Shown piece after piece: positions 55,050-64,000 of a stretch of 64,000 nt of DNA (position 1 is the first letter of the stretch; every line of letters begins with the position of its first letter). The translations under genes were made by a program, and so were the position numbers. Origin of the DNA: Cryptomeria japonica (lineage: Eukaryota; Streptophyta; Pinopsida; Cupressales; Cupressaceae); NCBI RefSeq assembly GCF_030272615.1, contig NC_081413.1, positions 184,433,451 through 184,497,450 on the forward strand. The letters are read 5' to 3'. The notes beneath the pieces were generated by a model. That model had not been told where the DNA came from, made no database searches, and worked only from the letters and a program-made list of their open reading frames with translations.

Positions 55050-55054
55050 AGGAA

Positions 55055-55736
55055 GTGGAAGAAAATCAGAAGGTTAAGGTGGCCAAATCAAGATTGAAAG
55101 GTCATGCTTTGTTATGGTGGGATTGTGTGCAAGTTGATAGATGGAAGAAAGAAAAACCAAAAATAACTTCCCGGAACAAGATGGTGGAGAAGTTGAAAGA
55201 AAATTTCTTACCTAATGACTACAATGTTTAGTTATACAAGAGGCTCCAAAATATGAAACAAAAAGATATGGATGCTTGAGGAATTTTATAAGTTGGATAT
55301 AAGAGCAACACATGAGGAAGATGATGAAGAGAAGGTGGCAAGGTATCTAAATGGGTTGAGGTATAACATTAAAGATGAACTTAGTATCACAACACCAAGA
55401 AAAATAGAGGAGTGCTATAAGTTGGCTATGAAGGCTGAGGAGAAGTTGCAAAAAAGGCGAGAGAGGCAAGGAAGAGGTAGAGGAAACACCAACAGAGGAA
55501 GAGGAACAAGACAAACTCAAGAAGATCAAGGAGACACAAGCAAGGGTAAAGAGAAAGGTATTTGTTTTAGAGGAGGATTTAGAGGCACAAGAGACATATT
55601 TTGAGGAAGAAGTTCAACTACATTCATAGGAAGGTGCTACAACTACAATGAAGTTGGTCATCCAGTATTCAAGTGTGTAGAAAGACAAGGTTCGTCATCA
55701 GGAGGTGACAGAAGAAGTGAGAAAAGGGTACAACTT
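55055..55736 (+). pseudogene. Gypsy-C gag, C-terminal part with broken CCHC knuckle
   Basis: After Copia-D the frame resumes with KGHALLWWDC and NFLPNDYNV, stopped by TAG. A frameshift near 55265 leads to EEFYKLDIRATHEEDDEEKVARYLNGL (the EFxxLxxR pattern of retrotransposon gag) and an Arg/Gly-rich tail. The knuckle at 55635-55676 reads CYNYNEVGHPVFKC: the second Cys is replaced by Tyr, which should abolish zinc binding. It was a normal plant gypsy gag before decay. Confidence 0.85.
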
Positions 55737-56141
55737 GTGCAAGAAGATGATGAAGGAAGTGTCCATTCCCCAAGTCAAGGATGTGACCCAGAAGTTGGAG
55801 AGACATTGATTCTAAGAAGAACACTATTGCAGGAATCCAAAGAATCAATGTATAGGAAATCTCTCTTCAAAACCACATGTAAGCGCATGAATAAGGTATG
55901 TAAGGTTGTAGTTGATTTAGGTTCTACTGAAAATATGGTTTCAAATGAAATGGTTCGTAAGTTGAATTTACAAAGGATTCCTCATGAGTTACCATATAGG
56001 GTGTCATGGTTGAATGATAAGAAATCTCTTTTGGTTAATGAACAAGCCATTGTTGAGTTTTCTATTGGTGATTATAAGGGCAAGGTGCTTTGTGATATTG
56101 TACCCATGGACTGTTGTCATTTGCTTCTTGGAAGACCCTAG
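55737..56141 (+). pseudogene. Gypsy-C aspartic protease
   Basis: The segment has KVVVDLGSTENMVSNEMV: the catalytic Asp (codon 55914-55916) is present, but the usual DSGS/DSGA is DLGS. The C-terminal half has YRVSWLNDKK and the flap/ILG region CHLLLGRP, then TAG at 56139-56141 followed in frame by QYDRHALHDG, so the stop is recent decay (TGG expected). The reverse transcriptase that should follow is missing. Confidence 0.85.
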
Positions 56142-56854
56142 CAATATGATAGGCATGCATTGCATGATGGGAAAGAAAATACATATAATATAGGTAAAGG
56201 AGGGAAAATATATACATTGTTTCCACTTATAGAGGATGATGAGGGTGTCGATACAAGGACTAAAGTGATCATATAAGGGAAGAAGGAACTTATCCCAGTT
56301 GACAAAAAGGATCAGAGTCTTGTAGTAGACAGACTAAAAACAAATTCAAGTGTAAAGGATGAGTGGATGGTTGATTGGAAGGCTAATGTTTTGATTGGAA
56401 TGTTAGTGTGCCCCTTGGTGCAAGGTAAGGTCATTAAACCATGTAAAAGTGTAGGTATAGAGATACAAGTTGTTGTTAAGACAGTGAATTTACTGACAGA
56501 TGTAGAAGGACAAGTTGGTCCAGGTGATGAAGAACATCATGCACATGAAGATGCAATGAAGAAAGAGGTAAAGGAGAGGGTTTCTCATCAATGTAAGATT
56601 TTGTGTGAATGAAAGAGGATAACCTCAATGCCATGTCTCAGTCCAAGGATAACAAATAAACCATATTCATATCTGTGTACCAAAGTGCAGTCACATTTAC
56701 AAACCAACAAGGATATGACTCCAAGAAGACAACCACAACTTCAAGGCTTGGAGCCATGGATCGGAACTGTCGATGATAATACATTTGGAGAGAATAATGG
56801 AGTGGATATCATTACTTACTCATGGGACATGAGTTCTTTTCTAGGGGGGTTGTA
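56142..56854 (+). pseudogene. Gypsy-C 3' remnant after pol loss, with polypurine tract
   Basis: Short open stretches 56367-56612 and 56628-56854 show no reverse transcriptase, RNase H or integrase motif. The second holds a PWIGTVDDNTFGENN stretch and is probably the end of the polyprotein or a 3' leader. The tract ctaggggggttgta at 56841-56854 directly precedes the 3' LTR. Confidence 0.55.
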
Positions 56855-58591
56855 TGGTGTAGGAGCACCTAGGCTACCATCAAGCCTCTATGAGGCAAAT
56901 TTTGAATCTTTTGTGTTTTGAAGTATGAAAGTTGTAATAAGGTCTTTAAAGGCCATATAAGATGTTATAAGTCCATATATAATGTAATAAGGTCATTGAG
57001 ACTAATGGTTTGTATGTTGAGTCCTAATGGGGGCCATGTTGGCACATATTGACAAGATTGGCCTAATGTGGAAAGTATGTCTCAATAGGTCAAGTATAAT
57101 TTTTGATATTATCTAAGGGTTTTATGGACCTATTTATTTCATTATTTATTCATTGAAGTTATAGGTTGGGTCTAGGGTTAAAGTTAGCCAAAGTTGTCAA
57201 TAATGTCAAAAATTGCTCAATGCGACTTTTTTGTGTTTAAAGGGGTGATTAGGTGTTGGTTAGTAATGAAAGATCAAATTTTGGTTATAAACATTGGGTA
57301 AGGCATGAAGACCTTTAAATAATCCTTTCCATGGCCTGAGTAAAGATTGATGTGTATTGGGAAGAACATAATCAATAAAAATTTCATTGTTTAGTGCACT
57401 TTTCCTGAGAATTCCCACGTAACGGTCTGTTCAAACTCATTATTCACCATTAAAATGAATTGATCAACTCCTATAGTTTATTTTTCATTGAAGGAGGGTG
57501 AATATAGTTTAATTTTTCTTTTGTGGCATTTGATTTCATTCAGAATTGGATGAGATATCTTATTTTTTGTAAAAACTGTTTAAACCCTGATCTAGAGTAA
57601 CCTAAGAGGGAAAAATCATGAGTTCAAGGCCATTCCACATTCAATAATGCTCTTTTCTATGGTGGATGGCCTTTTTGTATTGTATTTTTTTATTTTATTT
57701 TTGCAGGGACTCCATGTTCATTTTGGCATGTGCAAACCATGAGGAAAAGTCTGAAAATGCAGTCTCAGACTGTCACAACTGAGAATGAAAGAGGTGTGGG
57801 GGTATAAGAATGCTAAGTTTTGTTGTGAGAAGGAAATACAAGGTTTATTTGAGTGTGTATAGGTATTACACACATGCTCCAAGTGGTTAGGGGCCTACCC
57901 ATCCACAAAAGTGCAGATATAAGTGACTATCCCCAAAACAAGTACATGATTGTCATATCTTGATAGTGAAGTGAGACATTTTCTTCCAATAAAAGTATCA
58001 ATTAAGTTTTGATGTGTATGTGAGGTATTTGGAAGGCCTAGAAGGTTCTTGTAATGGTTTAATTGTTTGGAGGCCCCATGAAGTGAGGAGAATCTATATA
58101 GTTTGATTGTCCCCACATTTGTGTGATTGTCCTAAAAATAGTCAGTTTGCAATAAACTTTGTCAAGACCTATAGGGTGGATGGGAGGGGTAGGTTGGTGT
58201 TTGGACTAAGTAGATGGGAGTCCTCAAGGGGTTTATGAATTCTTTTGGAAGGGCGAGTAGTTACTTGGCTTGAGAGTTGAGACAATGCACAATTGGTAGA
58301 CCTATTTGGAATGGTTGTTGTGTGAATGGAACTTAGTGGGTTTAGGTGTGATTTGGCTGTTGGAAGTCCTTAATGTGGACTTGGGGAAGTTGTACAAACC
58401 CATTCCAATATATATCGATGGTTGAAGAGATGTTAAGAAGCATGAGTGTGGGTTTGATGTATTGTACCTTATGAGTACTAATAATCTTGTGAGGGGTCCT
58501 GTGAGGTTTTAGGGAGTTACCACCTTACTGTGTAGGTGAGTTGGGAGAAATATCTCCCCTATTGATTGAGTTCCTTGGATTCTCTGCATCA
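56855..58591 (+). repeat. Gypsy-C 3' LTR (1,737 bp)
   Basis: It is collinear with the 5' LTR but carries about 145 extra bases around 57382-57528 that the 5' LTR lacks. It ends tctctgcatca before the target duplication tattc. Confidence 0.88.
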
Positions 58592-58596
58592 TATTC

Positions 58597-58961
58597 CTCT
58601 GACACTTCTTAGAATTCTTATCCAAATAAGCTATTGTTGACTGCATATCAATATCAACATATTGATCTATAGGTGAACACTTGAAGATTGTATCAAAGAA
58701 ATCCTCATCAAGCTTGATGAGTGTTTTCTTTACATTTGCATCCTTCATTGATCTAGTGGAAGGATCATACACATTGGCTAAGGCCAACACAAACTCTATA
58801 TTTTGCATGGACATGGGAAAAACAACCACTACATGTATTTCACTATTGATAGTGGGTTCCATTAGATATGATACTGGCAACTCTTTTACTCTCTTTAGGA
58901 ATAATTTGAGATCCACATGACCAATTTTTGTATCCCTAATATTATCAATATTAGAAGACAT
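58597..58961 (-). pseudogene. Locus-F gene, N-terminal part of domain Y
   Basis: ATG at 58961 (MSSNIDNIRDTKIGHVDLKLF) opens a frame of about 120 codons. It runs into the Gypsy-C LTR and in register into 47993. It holds IEFVLALANVYDPSTRSM and TLIKLDEDFFDTIFK, which align with DHYDVRSKSIVSKNG and PVSRETISSILK of Insert-H. It is probably the natural start, because the Insert-H homologue begins at a similar distance and the sequence upstream turns into noncoding palindrome repeats. Confidence 0.6.
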
Positions 58962-59148
58962 AGACGAAGGAGGAAAAACTGGATTTATTTCTCACTTCTT
59001 GAACTTCATTGATTTACGTCATTTGCAACAAATGCACTGCAATGTGAAAACATCATCATTTGAAATAATTAGCCTCCATATAAATCTCCATTTGACAGGA
59101 TACAGTCATCAATCAATCACAAATTGATCAAAAACTAACAATTTGCAA

Positions 59149-60372
59149 GTGTATAAGTCCGAGTTACACTTAATATAAGTGTAAAACAAAAATAGGTGCA
59201 TATCAGACTTACAAGTCTAATTTGCACTTCATATAAGGCAAAAAACTAAAACAAGTGTATATTGGGTTTATATTCCTGTTCTACACTTGGATAGGGAAAA
59301 ACTTGAAAATGATGTAAATTGGGGGTATACACTCAATTTACACTTGAAATGACAAACTAGTGTGAATCGAGGATACAACCTCCGATTTATACCTAATGAG
59401 CACCATGCAAAATAACCAAGAAAGTGTCAAACAGGGTTACAAACCCGACTGATATTTTGGAGGAAAACCAAAGGAGGTGTCAGGCAGGGTTGTAACCCTG
59501 ACTGACACTTTGGGAAGTACTTTGAAAGAAACACAAACCAAGCAATGGTAATGGTCAGGGTTATATCCCTTCCCACCACCATTAAACTCAACACAGTGGG
59601 AATAAGGGGTACAACCCCAATCACCACCATCTTAAAGAAAATGGAAGGAAATGTGAGTGGCAGGACAGTAACCCCACCACACACCAAAACATACGCATAT
59701 AGCAATGGCCAAAAATGATGTGTGAGTCAAGTTTGAGCCCGCCACATATAATAGAAATTTGCTATGGTGTGTGTCAGGTTCAAAACCCGATTCAACACCA
59801 CGCAAAGCAAATAATGAAACAAGATGAAAAATGATGCGAGTTGGGTCTATAAGGCCCAACACACATCAAAGTTGAGACTTTGGTGTGTGCTGAGTCTTAC
59901 AAGCCGGCTCGACACCAAGTTAGGGCATAAACAGAAATACAGATTTAAAATCAATAATATGTATATCGTGTAAAACCCTGATATGCATATTATCATTAAA
60001 ATTGACTTGATAAAATACTTGAAGGGTAAAACGATAACATACCAGGTTGATAAATCCAAAGATCAACACCTCAATAATCTTTACCAAAATAATGAAGGAG
60101 AATAGGGCACAAATCAATAATAAAGAGCAAAAAGAAACCCGATAGGATTCAAGCTCTCAAAACAATAAATGAGAAATCATGCATATTAATGATGTCAATT
60201 GAACTTATAGGCTTGATAAACACTATAATACCAAAAGTGGTGTAAATCAAGCTTACAAGTTTGATTGACACCAAAAATGATCTCTAAGGTGTAAATTCGG
60301 GTTTAAAACCCGACTTGACACTAAAAAGCCAAAAATGGTGCAAAATCGGATTTAAAACCCGAATTTACACCA
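59149..60372. repeat. Array of about 19 short imperfect palindromes
   Basis: Roughly 30-36-bp units of the form GGTGTAAATC-GGGTTT-A-AAACCC-GA-TTACACC repeat at about 45-70-bp intervals. Starts are near 59149, 59195, 59255, 59311, 59360, 59424, 59476, 59546, 59595, 59651, 59717, 59766, 59833, 59882, 59958, 60191, 60239, 60288 and 60337. Each unit is a dyad that could form a hairpin of 10-15 bp, and unit sequences differ while keeping symmetry. Spacers are A-rich and unrelated. It sits directly upstream of the Locus-F gene. Open frames across it are by-products. Confidence 0.75.
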
Positions 60373-62386
60373 AAACAGGAAATGTAACTTTCAAGTTAAA
60401 TTTGAAATTTTAACCAGAAGGAGGGAAATTCCAACATCGAATACCCAGTATTCGAAGACAAATGAGAGACAAAAATGTCTCATTACTCGACTTAAAAGAA
60501 AAGAGGATGAATTTGACAAAAAATCGTAGGAGTTATCCTGTTTTCACAAAAATGAAAACAAGGAGAACATATTTAAATATACATATTGATTTATTAATAG
60601 TGTCATAGTAATGGTATATGAGTTGTGGTTGCTTGGAATTCATATTGATATATATATTAATATTTAAATAAAATATAATTTAAAATTATTATTTTTTATT
60701 GATATTTAAAAGATTAATATTCAAATTTATACACATATAGTTAATAGTATTAATATTAAGACTAGATATTATAAACTCATATTTGATATTTATAAAGAAA
60801 TATAAGTTAAGATTGAAGGTAAGGGGAAAATAGAAATGATTGTTCCTAGATTTAATAAAATTCTAAAGACCTGCACATGGTATTAATGAGAAATGATGTT
60901 ACAATAAACAGACGAGTCAATAAACAAAGTACTTTAGAAAAATGAACACAAATAATAGAACAATGAAATAATAGAAAAATGAAGTTCTTAATTTATCAAA
61001 ACCCTTGACAATTCCTAATATGCTCTAAATTCTTGATAGCTCCTAGTAACCCTAGAAGCTTCGACCATTCCTAATGACTCATTTATCCTTGACACTACTT
61101 TCAAATGATATTTTAAATAAGCAAGTGTTAGGGTTTTAAGGTGGAACATGAACTTGTCAAAGATTCTCATGGTATCAGGGAGCCCCCAAAGCCTTGATAT
61201 TCCATGTAAATAAAAAATAAATAAAAGGATTGAAAAAGTGCCTACAGTGTTAGGAGAAATACCTTGAAGAATCTGATTTCATAAATGCCATGAGTGCAAA
61301 TCTGTATAGAATGGGTTTGTTGAAGAAACTAAAGAATTATGCATTTTGCAAGTGTAGAATCAAATTCCATAGCCCAAATTACCATCATTTTCTCTACAAA
61401 TTGTGGACATCCACCAAAGCATTACAAATTAGATTTTATCATTTATTGTAGTTGCGACTTCCCTAGTAAATTTATGTGTAAAATATGGGCATTTACAAAG
61501 AATTGGTATTGTTTGATAGAAAACCTCAAAGATATGTGGTCTCATAAAATATAATGGTTGTAGGCTATGAACAAAATGGATTTGTTGAATATTATAGCTG
61601 ATATTTCCTAATAGACCTATGTGTGGATATGGAAGCATAAACAAGGCATGAAAGTGGAGTTGTAAAGAAACCAAATGATATTTGGTCTAATGGAGTGCAT
61701 ATATGCACAAATATTTTTGACAAAAAAGGCTTTAAAAAGTCCCAAACAAATGGATTTGGAAAGTGAATACCAAAAACCCTAGAGCCTATCATATAAAATA
61801 GGATATTAACATCCATTGAAGTGTAATAGAATGAGAGATGTTGTGGTTTCTCCTGCCTTGGTACACATATATGCAAAAAGAGGGGAAATGCACAAAACAT
61901 GAGTTATTGGATAAAAATTTCCTCAAAGAAAAGTGATAAAATAGAATGGAATCATTTTTGTACATCCACAAGTGGTGTTTGGTTGACTCTCATTGCTAGT
62001 AGCGAAAGAGATGTCCTTGATATTAGTAGGTGTTTGTATGTGTTCTTAGATTTTGTAGATTTGGGTGTTTTGAGAAAAGTGATCTCGCACAAATGTTTCA
62101 CAAAATTTATAATTCCTATGATATGACTATATTTTTTTTATAGATCTAAAGTTAAGTGTTCATCAAATAACAACCAAAAATTAGTCTGTATCAACAATAA
62201 GCATATAGGTATTATAGTTGATATTGTGAAGAAAAATGTTAAATTGTGTTCAATAACACCATGATATCATTTTACCTTGTCAAAATTTAGGCTTTATCAA
62301 GAACTTGATACCATACACTTTATCAAAAGTGTCATCTTCTTAGGAACTCCCAGAATATTTACTTAGCTCATGCCAGTGGTTTCAAT
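60373..62386. other. AT-rich stretch without a recognisable gene
   Basis: No conserved domain was found on either strand. From 60570 to 60780 it is almost pure A/T with tattaatattt motifs. The longest open stretches (61339-61554, 61592-61900, 61899-62126) are under about 100 codons and show no family resemblance. Confidence 0.5.
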
Positions 62387-62960
62387 TGTTAAACCCACAA
62401 AAAGACTGAGAGGAGGGGTGTGAATCAGTTCTGAACACTTTAAATATGATCTAACTGATATTAAACAATAATTAACAACACTAAAAATATCAACTATCAA
62501 CACATCAACACTAGATTTATGTGGAAAACCTAATTAAGTAAAAACCACAGTGAGAATCATTCTCATAATATAAATATAATTGATTACAAAGTTTTAGGCT
62601 TACTACCAAGGAGCAACATGCACCTAATGGACTTGCAAGACTAAAACACACTTTAGGGCAAGATACAATGACTTGCTCGACTGAGGCACAATTCTTCAGA
62701 GCAAGATACAAAGGAGGCTTCCAAGAAATCCATTGTCTTCCAACAAGAGAAAGAATAGTAGAACTGATATGAGAAGAATCTCCTAATCATTAAATTGTCT
62801 TTGAACCTCTGTGTCAAGTGAACAACATCATGGAAAACGTCTCTAATAATGACCACTATCATAGTATGCTATCTCACTAAATCTATCACCTTCAAAGATT
62901 TTCATAAACTGACTTTTGCACATTTGCAGTCTCAAATCTACTTGCATATCATTTACATTC
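62387..62960 (-). repeat. Degraded copia-type LTR fragment
   Basis: Plus strand tgttaaaccc followed by gactgagaggaggggtgtgaatcag matches the start of Element-B LTRs as read on the plus strand (tgttaggccc, then ctgagaggggaggggtgaatcag). The text that follows (gtggaaaaccta, aaaaaccac) resembles the leader words in the Copia-G and Element-B LTRs. No primer site or element body is recognisable to the left. The right boundary is uncertain. Confidence 0.55.
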
Positions 62961-63926
62961 GCTTATCATCAATTTCATAGATTAGTGGGCACCCAGTTTT
63001 GCAGAGTGGACACATACACGGTCACAGGCTTTTGGCGATTCAGTGGGGATGAGGCCTCCTAGACTACCTCCAATAGGTCCATCCAGTGAGTGGGTTGATC
63101 CAGGTGCAAAGGATAGGGAGAGCATCGGCTAGATCTCATTTTGTGTGACATTTTCACCCCCGAGAAAGGATTTTGACTGTATTATGATCAGACACATTAT
63201 ATTCTTTGATATATATGAGATGGCTCATCATTTTTGGTGGCGATCTATGATGTACTTTATTGATGGACTTTGATGATGTTTGATTATGGTGGATGGTTTA
63301 TCCTTGTAATGATGATGCTGATGAATATTATTATTAGTTGAGGTGTTTGTGATGTAGGATGTGTGCATGTCTATATGATGTATGCACATGTTTATGATTT
63401 GTTTTATGATTGTTATATGCTATGTTCCTGATATGCAGTGGATGTGTGTATGATTCCTATATATGTGATGTGTGTGTTTTTATGTCATGATTATGTTCAA
63501 TATGTGATGATTATGTTTTTGCCTATGGTGTATGCAGGATGCAATACAGATGATGTTCATTGCATTGACAAAATGATATGATCTATATACTTATGTCTGT
63601 AATATGGTTATCCTAATATGATATGGATTCAAATGTAATGAGATAAGTAACATGTGGTGTAATAGATGAATGGGTAAATGTTAATGACATGATTAGCATG
63701 ATAATGAGATGGAATATAAATGTATATGAACTATAATGATATGCAAGAATGAATAGATATGTAAATGAAACTAATATGCAAACTAAAAATGGATCTAAGT
63801 GGTAGAGATAGATAGAGATAGATTAAAAGGGATATAAATATAGATTTGTAGGAAGAGGGAGAGGGAGAGAAAGTGAGACATGTCTAGAGATCGAAGGAAA
63901 GAGAGGAAGATAGATTGAGAGAAGAA

Positions 63927-63931
<5 letters not shown>
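62961..63931. other. Unassigned sequence; purine-rich end
   Basis: No gene is seen. Around 63030-63055 is a short tttggcgattcagtgggga match to a primer-site-like motif. From 63250 it is tgatgatt/atgtgat-rich, and 63830-63931 is GA-rich (gagggagagggagagaaag). Confidence 0.4.

Positions 63932-63976
<45 letters not shown>
63932..63976. repeat. Compound microsatellite (AC)n(AT)n
   Basis: About 13 AC dinucleotides (63932-63958) run directly into about nine AT/TA dinucleotides to 63976, preceded by a GA-rich tract. Confidence 0.95.
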
Positions 63977-64000
63977 GGTGGAGGGAGAGAAAAGGATAGA

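Larger units (their letters stand above)
47999..58591 (+). mobile_element. Gypsy-C: defective gypsy-type LTR element, 10.6 kb with nested Copia-D
   Basis: LTRs are 47999-49615 and 56855-58591, with 5-bp target duplications tattc at 47994-47998 and 58592-58596. It inserted inside the Locus-F gene. The plus strand has a Met-type primer site, gag with a retrotransposon-gag pattern, a degraded CCHC knuckle and an aspartic protease. No reverse transcriptase, RNase H or integrase follows: only about 700 bp separate the protease from the 3' LTR. It is a pol-deleted derivative. Copia-D interrupts gag. Confidence 0.9.

Noticed and set aside
59149-60372. CRISPR-like array of palindromic repeats
   Set aside because: Units are diverged from each other, spacers are irregular and AT-rich, there are no cas genes, and the setting is plant nuclear DNA. 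It is reported as a hairpin array instead.
61339-62126. Possible host gene exons on either strand
   Set aside because: Frames are short, share no family motif, and have no recognisable splice pattern linking them.

Overview
The window is plant nuclear DNA made almost entirely of nested retroelements. I found no convincing host gene, tRNA, rRNA or CRISPR array. Plant Ty1-copia and gypsy coding regions, primer-binding sites of the initiator-tRNA(Met) type (TGGTATCAGAGC), 5-bp target duplications, AT-rich and CpG-poor sequence and heavy decay together suggest heterochromatin of a large-genome seed plant. A gymnosperm is my guess, not a demonstrated fact.

Layout, with names used below. (1) Copia-G, minus strand, 1-10851 and running off the left edge, is a decayed Ty1-copia element. 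It is split at 909/5660 by Insert-H (914-5655). (2) Tandem-E, 10852-45214, minus strand, is a non-autonomous LTR family in a head-to-tail array: partial internal, LTR1, internal, LTR2, internal, LTR3. It hosts Element-A (24989-31668, plus), Element-B (32415-40430, minus) and two putative solo LTRs (18691-19844 and 43844-44627). (3) Locus-F, 45215-47993 plus 58597 rightwards, minus strand, is a decayed gene related to the gene in Insert-H. It is split by Gypsy-C (47999-58591, plus), which is itself split in its gag by Copia-D (49995-55049, minus). (4) From 59149 to 60372, upstream of the Locus-F gene, lies a long array of short imperfect palindromes. (5) The rest to 64000 is AT-rich sequence with a degraded copia LTR fragment (from 62387) and a microsatellite (63932-63976).

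The most unusual content is the set of elements without pol. Element-A and Element-B have different LTRs but the same two-gene plan: a coiled-coil, gag-like protein with four or five tandem CCHC knuckles, then a second protein of about 1,100 codons with a shared domain I cannot name. They share primer site and LTR-end motif with Copia-G, so mobilisation in trans by an autonomous copia element is plausible. Insert-H and Locus-F carry a second family of large non-pol proteins with their own conserved motifs. Tandem-E encodes only a 78-residue basic/coiled-coil protein and a Q/N-rich heptad-repeat protein. All long frames are interrupted, most often by TAG, as expected of C-to-T decay of methylated DNA.
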